Shown here in pieces: positions 37,281 to 48,599 of a DNA stretch of 64,000 bases. Under the pieces are notes generated by a model, which was not told where the DNA came from, made no database searches, and was given only the letters and a program-made list of their open reading frames with translations. Every line of letters begins with the position of its first letter. Position 1 is the stretch's first letter. The stretch comes from Gentiana macrophylla (Eukaryota > Streptophyta > Magnoliopsida > Gentianales > Gentianaceae), in the NCBI GenBank assembly GCA_026214975.1, contig JAOBSW010000898.1, positions 1 through 64,000 on the forward strand, read 5' to 3'. Position numbers and translations under genes: made by a program.

Positions 37281-37763
37281 TTTCGGAATGATAATAATAA
37301 TAAATAAATATATATATATTTGAAGTTAATGATAGAAAGGATTTGAATGAAAAAAATATCTTGTGTGGTATTTATATGTTTTTTTTTTGCAAAATATAAC
37401 CGTTGGTTTTTTTTTTTTAAATTAATTAGTTTTGTATTCACTCATCAATATTTTAGCCGTTGGAACCAAATGTAACCGTTGGCTCTTTGTTTATTGATTT
37501 AATAAAACAAATAATTGTTAAAAAGTAGGGGACAAGAGGGGGACAATGGTGGGTCAAATGTGCAGGAATGAAAAAGCTTTTCCACTTCCCATTTTCCCAG
37601 CGTGTGTATGAATTGTAAAGGTATTAAGCATGGTACCATATTTGGTACATTCACTACTACCTAACCAAAATTTGGTACCACCTAATTTTACCATTGGACA
37701 TATTAATACCCTTGCATAGGTATCAAAAAAAGGTTTTGCACCCAACTATTGGAGTTGCCCTAA

Positions 37764-38193
37764 GTGTTGGGTAACCTAACTGGGCTTCTTAGGATATAAA
37801 TAGCCCAAGTCCTAGTTGTGAGAGATATTCTAGATTTCATTTTCCATACGTCGGGGTTCCTCAAACATCATATCCATCACAACAAGAATTTGTGTATAGA
37901 CACATTCTTAAATCATGGATGTATTTCTATCTAAGTATAGCTAAATCCATAATTTAAGAGTGTGACATATTAGGATTTGATAGGTGAGCAATACAAACAG
38001 AGGGGGTGAATGATTGTTTTAGTGTAAACTATCTATTAAAAACTGTGCTTAAAACTTCAATTATATAAAGTGATGTAGGGACATCTAAGCTAGCATTATA
38101 TTTTATTGTTGTATTAAGTAGTTATTAGCCATGTGAGTTTTTCTTTAAGTGTTGGGTAACCTAACTGGGCTTCTTAGGATATAAATAGTCTAT
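37764..38193 (+). repeat. Tandem duplication, end of copy 1 and copy 2
   Basis: 37764-37803 is the 40-bp tail of copy 1 (GTGTTGGGTAACCTAACTGG to ATAAATAG). 37805-38148 is copy 2 of the 344-bp block, followed by the same tail at 38149-38188. Copy 2 has CTTTAAGTGTTGGG uninterrupted and thus records the site into which the Harbinger element jumped in copy 1. Confidence 0.85.
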
Positions 38194-39436
38194 AAAAAAA
38201 AAAAGACTTGACATGAATTTAAACATGTACTAAGTTAAGCATGGAAGACCGAAGGTAAATGCATAAAGCAACACAATATAAGGCACATTTCATCACTTTT
38301 AAGGGCACTGAACCAAGGCACATATAGTAAACTAACGGCAGCCTTGTTCTCAAAGTACACATGGAAGAAAACTACTTCACAAAGGTAGAGAATGAATATT
38401 CAGTTCAACTTATCATATTAAGCGGGAGACGATCCCGACGGTGCAAACATCTGCTTGTTTCGCGGTCTGGCAGATCAAAGCGGCGTCGTATCGGCGAAAA
38501 CGTGGATTTTGATGTTTTTTATTTTTATTTTTACATCGGATCTAAAGCTGCGCGTCGTGTCGAAAAAAAAGCGATGTTGTTTTGATGTGCAGCGAGTGCG
38601 ATGATATGTTATTTTGCATGAGGATCCTTTCCCCATATTAAGCATTGGATGAACACTATGTTAAATGCAAGTTAACACGAAGATAAAAAATAAAAATAAA
38701 AACCTAACAATGTGCAGTCAACTATAATCAAAATATTAATTATAATCTTATTAATTTGTGCAATTTTGAAGGCTTGGTCAATTAAATAGGACCGGAGGGA
38801 GTATATCATTGTCGAAATAAAAAGACATGATATCGTATTGAGAAATCTACTCTGCTGCAATCGAAATGGACACAACCAAGCGGCACATGATATAAATCTA
38901 TATAATTGATTATTATGTATGATGTATTTATCGATCTAAGTCACGTCATAATCTACACTGTAAAAGTAGGTTGTTTTCTTGAATATGTCAATTTAGGTAT
39001 GTTTAGTTAGACATGATCCTCTTCAATACACTTAATGATCATTTTGTGTATAATATACAAACAAAACGACATTATTTTGTATGCACTTGACCGTTAAATG
39101 CATTGGATAGATTTTTTTTTTTTCTTTCCTAAAATTTGTTCCGGCTTTCAACGGTGTGGAGGATGTTATGTTGTGACGTAAAGCAACTAGAACCACAAAT
39201 GCGGTGCGCAGGATAGAAAAGAATTGCTACCTTATTCTAAAGTACGCTTGTATAATTGTCATCAGAGAGCTTTGCTTGGCGTCTTCATCTTCACCTTCGT
39301 GTTCTTCTACTTTCTTCCATTTCAAGCCCCCCCTGGACACTACCAACTCAACACTCACAAATCCCGATTTCCCAAAATAACTTCTTTAATCTCGTTTTTC
39401 TCGGATTGAACACAAGAAATCATCATAGCAAAGATA
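38194..39436. other. Intergenic without recognised gene
   Basis: AT-rich, with a GC-richer piece at 38425-38580 of unknown origin. GGACCGGAGGGAGTATA at 38790 is the end of a decayed CTCCCTCCG-type MITE. The last 200 bp probably hold the promoter and 5' UTR of the gene at 39437. Confidence 0.45.
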
Positions 39437-41911
39437 ATGTCCACTTTTCATTTTGTAAAATCTAGTCTTTCTTCACCTTTACCCTCTTCTTCTTTAAAAT
39501 CTTCTCTTCTTTCTTCGAAATTCGCTTTCTGTATTTCTGGAAATGGTTTATACAATAGATTCCAAAGTAAGAAATTAAAATTAGGAACTTCCTGTACGAA
39601 TAGAAGATTACCCAAGACTGCTTGTAAGATCAGTGATAACGAAAACCGGAGCAATGGTATATGTTTTATTTATTTATTAAATTTTTGAAGATTGTTCCCA
39701 AGTATCTTGTTGTGAATGAAAATGTTTATAAGTGTTTAATTATCATAATTACATGTACGTTCTTTACCTTAATTCATGTAGGTGATATGATAATTCATGA
39801 TGAATTTCAGGGGAAGAAGCTCCAGAGTCGTTGTTTATGAAAGAATTGAAAAGGAGAGGCATGACTCCTACATCGTTGCTTGAGGAAACAAAAAGCGAGG
39901 AAGAGGAAGGCCCATCTCAGCAAAGAGCTGAGGCAGTTCCAAAAATGCTGTATTGAATCAGAGGAACAATCCATGGCGCTTAATAGTGAAGGCCTAGAGG
40001 TTTGTCTGTCGTGTCTTACGATTATGATATAGATTTTTGAAAGTTTTGATTGTGATTGTAGATTTCTCGTTGGCTTCAGTTTCATATTGTTTTGCTTTGC
40101 TTTGGTTTTACAGGGTTTGATTCCACGGGCTAAAGAATTGCTTACCCTTGGGGAACATTCTTTTGGCGTTTGGGCCTTTGATCCTCTTCACTGTTGCCTT
40201 TTTCCTTGTTCTATATTTGGTAACGTTTGCTTCTTTGATTTCCTCTGTTAGATTTCATTCAACTCTGCTTTCTTGCTTTATTTTGTTTTTCTGGTGGCAT
40301 TTTTTATGCTTTTGGTATTAGTTAACTCTACAGGTAGACTAGAGGCAACTGGTAATGCATTTGATAAACAAGTAGGAAAGTAGGAAGATGGTTTAGGTAA
40401 TTGGTGATGGCGCGATAGGCAATTGATGATCGGTTCTTATAGGATTTTCTAAGGAGCTTAATTACTGGTCAAGTCACTCAACAATTGGATTATGTGTACT
40501 GTTGGGCTATGTTTCTTGATGTTTAATGTGCCATTGGCAGCTCAATTGTTTAATACGTTAACATTTTCCTGTTATATGTCAAGTGCCTTGCGTGCTTATA
40601 TATAGTTTCGGGCTAGAGACGAGCTTATGCATATAATTTTTGACTACCGAGGTTGTAGAGACAACAGAAAACTTTAGTGCACCGGAAAACTTTTGAGGAT
40701 CGAGTTATAGTTATCTAAATAGCACTGTACATTACTTGCAATATATGAAAATGGAGAAGAGATTTGAGATTATCTCTCTTCTTTCATGTGTAAAAAGAAT
40801 ATATATGCCTTGAGACAAGACTAATTGTTGCTAGTTTACCACATCTGAAATGCGGCCAACTATGACTAGTAGGTTGTTTTTACAAATGCCTAAAAATCAG
40901 TGATATGATAGGATGAATTGTAAGTTAGAAAGCTACCTCTTTTATGCTTGATCTGATTGGAATCTGACGCTGAGATTTTGTTGTATATAAAGCAGCCATT
41001 TTTGATACGAAAACACACTATTTATCTCCTTTTAGTTTTCTCAATAAGGGGGCATACCTTGTCTTAGATCCAAGAAGAGCACCTTTTTTTTGAATGATAG
41101 TGGCCCTACTTATTATGGTGATACGGTCACTTGGCATCCAGATAAACCTACTTTTACAGCCTCAACTTTTGCAGTAGTAGCGTTTATTGTGGAGGCATGG
41201 AGCAGAAACTTTAGCCTCTTATTTTTCATTTCTTCAAAGATGGGGGTAGAAATCCCATGATGGTAGCAGTGTATTAAGTTGTTTAACCATCTGTCTGTCT
41301 GCAAGGTTTAATAGCTTCTTTGTCGTCTATCTTCTTTGAAGTAAAATACATAGCATTGACGACACAATTTGTGTAACTGTTTTTTTCTTTGTATGCAACA
41401 TTTAAGACTGCCATTAGATGTATTTGCAAATCGTATCTGTCTGGATAAATAATACCAAAGAACGGTGATCTGGGAAACACATAAACGATTGTACCATTGA
41501 TAAGTTACATAATAAGTACATCTGCTTGTATGTGTTTTCAGACCATTTGATTCTTCATTTCTCCATGCCATTTTGTTTCCATGATTTTTGGTACACAATG
41601 AATTCTTTCAATTTATGAACTTTTCAATGTTCTATTAACGCTTCTGTTTACGATTCCATTCATATGCCTACTCATTATTTTGCATCTGAGGAGCCCCAAG
41701 CCTTTCTTTTTTTTCTTTCTCCATTGGTGCTTTTAGATTCCAATCGAATGCATAAACTAACAGTCGTTTTCCTTCTTACTTTTTGCAGTACTTTGGGCCA
41801 ACTTTTGTTCACGATGGAAGCGTTTCTCGCACAAGCCTTCCCCAATACATAGATCCATATCAGCTTCTTGAAGAGGAGAGGATAAACCAGCCAGTAAATT
41901 TGAAGTTGTAA
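39437..41911 (+). CDS. Small plastid-targeted membrane protein, function unknown
   Basis: Four exons: 39437-39656, 39811-39999, 40114-40219, 41789-41911. Exon 1 gives a Ser/Leu-rich, acid-free N-terminus (MSTFHFVKSSLSSPLPSSSL) typical of a chloroplast transit peptide. Exon 2 encodes an acidic, charged segment (GEEAPESLFMKELKRRGMTP, EETKSEEEEGP). Exon 3 gives LIPRAKELLTLG, then in the shifted frame NILLAFGPLILFTVAFFLVL, a clear membrane helix. Exon 4 ends in a conserved-looking tail (YFGPTFVHDGS, LPQYIDPYQLLEEERINQP). Splice sites are GT-AG. One or two single-base indels in exons 2 and 3 disturb the frame. I recall a similar Arabidopsis protein but not its locus with certainty; At4g33780 would fit the synteny of the two genes to the left and can be tested. 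Confidence 0.75.
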
Positions 41912-41946
41912 AAATCCCTGTGTAGAATACTCTCTCCCAAAACTAG

Positions 41947-41949
<3 letters not shown>

Positions 41950-41980
<31 letters not shown>

Positions 41981-41982
41981 CG
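41950..41982. repeat. (AT)n microsatellite
   Basis: TA/AT dinucleotide run just after the plastid-protein gene, in its likely 3' UTR or the convergent intergenic space (41912-42251), where nothing else is seen. Confidence 0.85.
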
Positions 41983-42251
41983 TTGTATAATTTCTGCCAG
42001 CCTGCCCTTTTATTTCTTATTTGAATGTAAATTTCAAGCAACAGTTGAAGTTCTTAATGAATATACTATTTGTAACATAAATAAAGTTGACCCAAAGTAC
42101 CATAGCATTCATAAATAAAAGATCCTGATTACATTCATAAGACCAAACAATAAGGACATCAATTCAGGAGAAATGTGACTACATTGCTTATAATAATAGT
42201 ATAAAGTTGTAAGTTTTATGTATTGCTGAGCCATACACATACAACACTGTT

Positions 42252-43795
42252 CTAAGATACAGATTTGAAGGGCTTGACCTTAGGAAGGTCATGGATAAGA
42301 CCTTGAATGGATCCAGCAGCTGCAACAAGGGTTATGATCAAGCAACTGTAACTCAAGACCTTCATCCAAATCCAGTTCCAAGAAAAGCTGCGAATCTTGG
42401 CTTGTGCAATGTACATCTCTATTGGATAGTAGACAGTCAAGGGCCAGAAAGAAGCTGCTCCTAACAGTCCAACAATGTCGTTGAAATTCGGGAACGCCAT
42501 GGCTAATATTGTTGTTAGTATCACATATGCTGTCCTCCATATCAGTCTGAACAAACTGAAGTTGAAGATACCGCAAAAAGGTAATTCGATTAAACGATCC
42601 TCTGTTATGAATTTACTTTCTGGCCATTTCTTCTTGCACTGTGCTTCAATAAACCCGAAAGGGGCTGAGCAAATACCTGAATGCATGAGAGAAATTGGGT
42701 GAGAGGCTATCCTATGTGTGTATATGCATTGTGTTGTTGTGTGTATATTTATACTACCTGGTAGGCTCCAATGAGATGTATGACAATGAATATGTTTGCT
42801 ATGTCGACTAGCCAAAATGGCTCGAAGAAGCCAAACCCGGTTAACAGATTTCCGGGTGCATTGTTTCCAAAGGCTGCATATCCTAAAACCCCACAAAGTA
42901 TGTAGAACAAGGAGGAAACCGAGATTCCAATAAAGCAAGCTTTCTTCATGACCTTATTTTCTGGAGGACTGCGTTTTAGGGTGTCCTAACAATTCCAAAA
43001 ACAATGACACGATTATATGCTCCGAGTCACATATATATATAAGCAAAAAAGCATCAGAAAAGTGTAGGAGAAGATGTATTGCCTGTATCTCGACAAGGAC
43101 AGTTGAAAAAGCGTAAGCAAAGGCAATGTTTCCCAGTGCAGAAAAAGTTGTCCACATCTTCTGTGTCCCAGACATATCCTTCCCAATAGGTACTCCCGTT
43201 ATGCTTGTTTCAGGATGATTTCCACCTTTAACTGAATGAGGTGTGTGTGTATGTTAATGTGATATAATATGCATAATGATAATAATTAGCTAGTTGAAGT
43301 GTACTGTGTAGTAGAAACAATTAATTAATGAAGTAATGTTGATGATCACCTGCTGCAATTTGGGCAATGCAGAGAGCAAGGCCAATAGAAGAATAGCCAA
43401 AAGACATGATAGCAGCAATGAAAGAGAGTACAGAAAGCTCGTGGAAGTTCGGTATCTGGCTGAGAATAATCTGTATGATTCCGAATAGGAGTATGAATTC
43501 GTTGTTATCTGTATGACATCCCTCGTGTGTCTGATTTTTGTGAAAGCAATTCGATCTTTTTATCGCCCTGTACACCACAATTATCATACTATTTCAAAAT
43601 CATCAATGCTAGCTGCTGGGAATGGGATTCTCACTTCTTTTTTTTTTTTTAATTTATTTATTTATTTTTTAAAAAAAACCTTTTTTTTGGACTTACGCCA
43701 TGCTTATAGATGTAGTGATAGAATAACCAACAGTAACACCAAACATATTTCCATATTGAGCTAATCCACATAGCTGCACTCTGCGTCCTCCTGTC

Positions 43796-43846
<51 letters not shown>

Positions 43847-45909
43847 TATGAATAATCTCTAATGAAGAGACAGTTAATGAGCGATAATTTTCATTGACTT
43901 TGTGTATAAGGTATTGCACATTCTTCACATCTACCAAGTGATCTATGTGTAAAATCAAATTAATCTTATAAATTACTTCTAAACAGATTAAATATAGGGA
44001 ATGAGGGAGAATGGCATAAATATTTAAATGATTGGGTAGGAGGATGATTGCTTTTGAAAGCTTTTACGTAAAGAAATAGCTATTTATTATTTGTTGAAAT
44101 TATTTATCGAAATTCATTAATTTTCAAAATTATCATTTGTAAAATTATTTTGTTAAAATTCATGATTTGAGGATTCATTAGGGAGATTCATTTGATTTTT
44201 GAGATTATGGTTTGTCATACCATTATAATCTCATTATAAAATTATGCATCACTATAAAAATATATAATTATCTTATTCTTCAAAATATTTCAAAGTGTGT
44301 ATCATTATTCCTAATTTCTCATTAAATATAATGTTCTCTATTAGGTATATTACGTTGAGATCTGAGTCGTTTTATATCCTTAATTTTGTTTCATAACACA
44401 AGTTATTTTTAAAATACTAATAGAATATTTATTTTATTTTTATTATCTTACTCTTAATTTATAATTCACCAACCATTTTAAGTGCCTTATAAGTTATAAC
44501 TATCGTATTAACGATGATCATAGCTTATTTTGGATACTTTGTTTGAAATTATGACATTTACGTACTTTATTAACCTGTAAGGAAAGACTTACCCTTCTAT
44601 TTTTTTAAGTGTCGATTTTTAATTTAGACTTGTTTTTTTATTTATCTGTCATTTTAACATATCAATACAACATTTATTATTTTCTTAACAAATAATTTCA
44701 GACACCTTAAACATTTTTTAAATCTCTGTGCCTACAACAAAAACTACAGATATAAAAACACGGAGGGAGTAGTTATATTATTATATTATGAGAGGGGCAT
44801 ATTTGTTAATAGGAAAAGGCAGGAGAAAATAAAGTATGCCATGAGGGAGTCAAAGTTCCAACCTAAATAACAACCCATATTTAATTCATATTTATGAACA
44901 CTCGTGGACAACTGAATTGCATTACGACTACTCAATAATTGTAAAAAGTGATATATAAATTAAGGGTAAATGTTAATAAATGCTATTTGAGAATTGTAAA
45001 ATTAGTATTTAGTAACAAAGGGAGTTATCTTTTGCTTCTATCATATTCTAATTAAGGAGTATACAATTTTTACTACCGAAATGTTTACAGAAATTCAGGA
45101 GAACGAAAAACACTCAAAAATTCAATAGTTTGTCAAACAAATGACAAAAGTCGCCGCTTCACTTTTATAATAAAAAAAAAAAAAAAAAAAAAAGTCAATA
45201 GTTTGTCAAGTAAAGACAAAGATTGCCACTTCCTTTTCTAAGTTGTTAGCTAGAGACTAGTGAAATCTAGGTAGTTATGGAGATTTTACTAGAATTCAGA
45301 AAATAAAAATAAATAACCAGAAGCTGTGTAGGCTAAAAAAATGGCACAATTTACTAAGTATATAAAAGAAAATTGAAGGGTGTACCCTTAAGAAAGAGAA
45401 GGAGAAAGTTAATTTTAGAAGAAAAAATTACAGTACGTACCGAGATTGGCTCGGACAACCTCCATATAGGTATAATTTCTGCTACCGGTAACTGGATCGG
45501 GCGACCGATAACAATCCGCTAGCAATACTGAAGTAAACCAAGTGATGATGGAGAATGCCGCTAGGGCTATCGGCCCAGCTACCCAGCCCAACTGTGCTGT
45601 AGCCCAACCCAATGATAACACTCCTGACCCGATCACTGCTGTTATTATATGTGCACTTGCTGTCATCATTGTTCCTATTTAATTAAATCAACCATAAAAA
45701 AAAAAAAAAAACATTAATTTCAGCATTCAAATTGTTTTTAATCAAATAAATGATTAAGGATAAATTCAAAACTAAGGGAAAAAGGAAAAAATGAAAAACG
45801 AAAGATTAATTCACTACTACTCACCAGTCCTTTTAGGACGACCATCTTCATCAACCTTTGAATTTTCACCATTTCCAGCATTAATGGAAAAGCTCAGACT
45901 CCTTTCCAT
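42252..45909 (-). CDS. Amino acid permease, AAP family
   Basis: A plasma-membrane proton-coupled amino acid importer with about 11 membrane helices. Seven exons run right to left: 45825-45909, 45441-45674, 43697-43790, 43350-43567, 43083-43231, 42758-42985, 42252-42676; 1433 bases, about 477 residues, normal for AAPs. Hallmarks in order: GRPKRTGTMMTASAHIITAV, GSGVLSLGWATAQLGWVAGP, CYRSPDPVTGSRNYTYMEVV, QLCGLAQYGNMFGVTVGYSI, RSNCFHK, QIPNFHELSVLSFIAAIMSF, FSALGNIAFAYAFSTVLVEI, KKACFIGISVSSLFYILCGV, GFGFFEPFWLVDIANIFIVI, FSLFRLIWRTAYV, GLLGAASFWPLTVYYPIEMY. Resembles the AAP1/6/8 group. ATG 45909 opens the frame. Start of exon 7 lacks one T (CCCCTTTCGGG at 42656-42666), the only frameshift, probably an error. 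Intron 5 begins with GC. Intron 2 holds a MITE and a 37-base A run. Confidence 0.93.
43806..43842. repeat. Poly-A tract in intron 2 of the permease
   Basis: A run of about 37 A (poly-T on the transcribed strand), close to the 3' splice site of intron 2 (acceptor at 43791). Such a T-rich stretch could serve as an extended polypyrimidine tract. Its length is likely to be poorly determined. Confidence 0.85.
43997..44320 (+). mobile_element. MITE family X, copy A (in permease intron 2)
   Basis: 324 bp starting GGGAATGAGGGAGAATG and ending TTATTCCTAATTTCTC, flanked on both sides by ATTAAATATA (43987-43996 and 44321-44330), a 10-bp target duplication. It aligns with copies B (47384) and C (53185), including the GAAATTCATTAATTTTCAAAA type sub-repeats. 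Non-coding. Confidence 0.8.
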
Positions 45910-45983
45910 GTTTCTTAATTTTTTTTTTCTTTTTCTTTTGTGTTTCTCGTCGTTCAAACAGAGGAGAATGGCAAATGAGCAGC

Positions 45984-46019
<36 letters not shown>
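45984..46019 (-). promoter_or_regulatory. (TA)n tract upstream of the permease start
   Basis: About 16 TA units 75-110 bp upstream of the permease ATG. On the minus strand it reads TATATATATATA then GTGGCTGCTCATTTGCC; it occupies the position where a TATA box would be expected, so a variable-length TATA region is plausible. The transcription start is not known. Confidence 0.4.
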
Positions 46020-46022
<3 letters not shown>

Positions 46023-46613
46023 AACATGGTTGTGGTGACTGCTGGAAATAACAAGGTATTAAATGCAAATAGTATAATATAACTTTTTTTTTTTTTTTTA
46101 AAGGTTCTTCTCAAAGATTAAAAATAGATGCATGAAATTACTATTTCCGTATGTTAAGAAAGTGGATGAATGTAATTAGTTTTAGATGATAAAATCTAAT
46201 TTACCTTTTGGCGGTGGTGGATTCGGAAATTTTATTCAGCGGCCGGGGTTTGTAAATATTTTATAAAGTAAATAATTTTTTTCACGGGGTCTGAATTAAT
46301 TTTTCATAGGTAAAAAGTAGAGTATTTTTGTTTTTAACGGGGTCTGTAGACCCTATTTAAGTAAATGTACACCCGCCTCTGCCCTTTGGTTACGTGTTAT
46401 CAATTTTAATAAAAAAAAATCTAAAATCATATTTTGAGTGTTATTAAAGCAAAGTAGTGAAAAGAGTATATAATAAATTAAAGAAAAAAATTATAAAAAT
46501 GTTTCATTGATTTTCTAAATGGACTTATATAGTTATATTATGGGACCAAAACACAAAAATAAATGAATTTAAATTTTGGGACGAAGTTATTACTATTTAG
46601 GGACGGTGGTAGT
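46020..46613. other. Intergenic with decayed transposon
   Basis: 46205-46385 has GC-rich ends (GGCGGTGGTGGATTCGG and CACCCGCCTCTGCCC, partly complementary) and the phrase ACGGGGTCTGTAGACCC, typical of a common class of plant hAT-like remnants. The rest is AT-rich with nothing recognised. Confidence 0.4.
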
Positions 46614-46758
46614 GTGAGATTGGATCCCCTCATGTGCACATTATGGTTATGTGGTGTTCACACTCTTGTCATATGTGTATATATATATTTTTCTTGCATA
46701 TATGACAAAGGTGTGAAAACTACATAATCATCACGTGCACATAAGAGGATCCAATCTC
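46614..46758. mobile_element. Foldback MITE with 8-bp target duplication (hAT-like)
   Basis: About 145 bp whose two halves are inverted copies for some 48 bp: it starts GAGATTGGATCCCCTCATGT and ends CACATAAGAGGATCCAATCTC. GTGGTAGT lies on both sides (46606-46613 and 46759-46766), the 8-bp duplication expected of hAT elements. No coding capacity; transcripts would fold into a hairpin. Confidence 0.8.
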
Positions 46759-46799
46759 GTGGTAGTAATTGTTAACTATTGAGGTGGTTGGATGGATTT

Positions 46800-47135
46800 T
46801 AATGTAGCAGTTATTAAGTATACGGTTAATTAAAGGTAAGACGAAGACAAGTTGTAAAAAATGTTTTGTTAGTAGTATTTTTACAAAGACTTACATCTTT
46901 TTCTTGAGTGGAAAAAAAAAATACTTATAGTTATATTTGTTAGACTTATAGTACTTTATTTTAAATGGACTTATACATTTTCAGATACATAATATGCATG
47001 GCAAGAAATAAAGGTCACTGAATAAATCTGGTTAGTACAAATAGAAACAAATGAAGGGTATGTTCTTCAGGTTCATGTATCAAGTCAATTTAAATACAAC
47101 ATACAAAAAAAATAAAATACAGAGATCTATTAATA
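46800..47135 (+). repeat. Dispersed duplicate block, copy 1
   Basis: Aligns with about 53690-53990 in the same orientation. Shared phrases include CAAGAAATAAAGGTCAC, ACAAATGAAGGGT(A/G)TGTTCTT and CAGGTTCATGTATCAAGTCA, AGAGATCTATTAA. Probably a small segmental duplication or an unrecognised repeat. Nothing coding. Confidence 0.65.
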
Positions 47136-47383
47136 AATGTTACTCCATCTGTTTTATTCACGTCTGTCATTTTAGAATACTACTAAACAATTTAATTGTT
47201 TATTTCATTTTGACTCCACTTATATTTTGCGAGGTTTTAATATTTTTCACCTGCACGATAAACGTAATAAAAAAATTCTACGGATTCAAAATGAAAAGTT
47301 TTGTGTCATGATAAAATATCTTGTAATAAAGTCATACAACACATATTTACACTATTGATTTTTATGAGACCAATTAAATCAAT

Positions 47384-47747
47384 GGAAAATTAGGGATAAA
47401 GGACATAATCGAAATATTTTTAAATAACGGACACAATTACATATTTTTATAGGGAGAAGGACGAAGTGCATAATTTTTATAAGCGAGAAAGACAAACAGT
47501 GAATCCCGAAAATCGGTGAATCTCCCGGTGAATCCGAAATCGTTAATTTCGACGGTGAATCCCGAAAATTAGTGAATTTCGACGATGAATTTTGAAAATT
47601 AGTGAATTTCGTCGGTGAATTTAAGCAGTGAATTTGAACACAAGTGAATTTCAACGATGAATAAATAGTTTTGTCGCTTTATGCAAAAGTTTTAAAAAGC
47701 GTCGCCTACTCGATTGATGAAATATTTACGTCTTCTCGCTCATTCCC
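47384..47747 (-). mobile_element. MITE family X, copy B (inverted)
   Basis: 364 bp, inverted relative to copies A and C. It begins GGAAAATTAGGGATAAAGGA, carries repeated GTGAATCCCGAAAAT(C/T) and GTGAATTTCGAC sub-repeats at 47496-47660, and ends TCGCTCATTCCC. TTAAATCAAT flanks both ends (47374-47383 and 47748-47757), a 10-bp target duplication. Confidence 0.82.
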
Positions 47748-47757
47748 TTAAATCAAT

Positions 47758-48063
47758 AGGTATCAAACCATAATCAATGGTCCAAAATGTCTCGTGCGTT
47801 TTGTTGTGACATTATTACTATTCATTAAAAATAGAAATATTTGTGGGACAACAAAATGTATACAACAATAATAGACAACAGCGTTTTATACTATTGATCA
47901 TTATGAGACTAATATGAACCAATATGTCCCACATCACACTCAATGATGCAAAAATATGTTGTGCATATTTTATTGTATCACTATCTCTACTCTTAAAATA
48001 GATGAATGACGTAAATGTGAAATCAAATAAGTCCAAAATAACATGACTATTCTTAATGTAATA
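47758..48063. other. AT-rich spacer
   Basis: No gene. It shares short phrases with 47300-47380 (ACTATTGAT, TATGAGAC, AACCAAT), so it may be an older duplicate. Confidence 0.35.
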
Positions 48064-48094
48064 CTCCCTAAGTCCCAAAATATAACTCATACTA
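48064..48094. mobile_element. Stowaway-like MITE, left fragment
   Basis: CTCCCTAAGTCCCAAAATAT preceded by TA is the end of a Stowaway-like element. Its other part is at 53007-53641; the copia element separates them. Confidence 0.65.
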
Positions 48095-48095
48095 T

Positions 48096-48395
48096 TGAAG
48101 TTTGTAAAGAACAAACAAAAATGAAATAAAACACGGAAGTTTATTAATAAAAAAATAATCAACAAGTAGTTATAATGCTGCTGATAATGAGGTATTTATA
48201 GCTTTTTATACACCATATGAATCATATATAAATAAGTTACAAGCGGTTATAACAAACTCTAACTAAATAACCGTTTTACGCAAATGTTTGATCTCTTTGA
48301 CTAACTCAACAGACTCATCGATTCTTCATATGATCGGCCGAGTCTTGAGTTGGTGACTTGTACTCCGCACTTCCTTCAACACATATATTGTAACA
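48096..48395 (-). repeat. 3' LTR of copia element
   Basis: 300 bp, matching 52686-52999 with substitutions and small gaps. Shared phrases include ATAACAAACTCTAACTAAATAA (split here: ATAACAAACTCTAAC, TAAATAACCGTTTT) and GATTCTTCATATGATC. Confidence 0.92.
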
Positions 48396-48411
48396 CCCAC
48401 CTCAAGTTCTT
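48396..48411 (-). other. Polypurine tract of copia element
   Basis: On the minus strand AAGAACTTGAGGTGGG directly precedes the 3' LTR; such a tract primes plus-strand DNA synthesis. Confidence 0.7.
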
Positions 48412-48599
48412 ACAACATGACAATCAATCTCAATGTGCTTTGTTTTTCATGAAACTACGGATTATGAACAATGTGCATAGCACTAGCATTATCACAAAAG
48501 GTAATGCGAATTTGGTGAACAAGGATATGTAAATCTGCAAAATGTTAACTTGACCATTGAAGTTCACATCTTTGCATTGGCCATAGACCTATATTTAGC

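Larger units (their letters stand above)
34677..37760. mobile_element. PIF/Harbinger DNA transposon, structurally complete
   Basis: A 3084-bp element with perfect 13-bp terminal inverted repeats, GGGCAACTCCAAT at 34677-34689 and ATTGGAGTTGCCC at 37748-37760. TAA target duplications flank it (34674-34676, 37761-37763). The unoccupied site is preserved in the neighbouring duplicate, CTTTAAGTGTTGGG at 38143-38156. It carries a DDE transposase on the plus strand and a Myb/SANT-like gene on the minus strand, converging, the usual two-gene layout of this superfamily. Sub-terminal copies of GGTATCAA lie at both ends, and an (AT)n run occupies about 34890-34950. Frameshifts in the transposase suggest that it cannot move itself unless those are sequence errors. 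Confidence 0.92.

Noticed and set aside
41113..41598. Several short minus-strand open frames
   Set aside because: They lie in the third intron of the plastid-protein gene and show no conserved motif.
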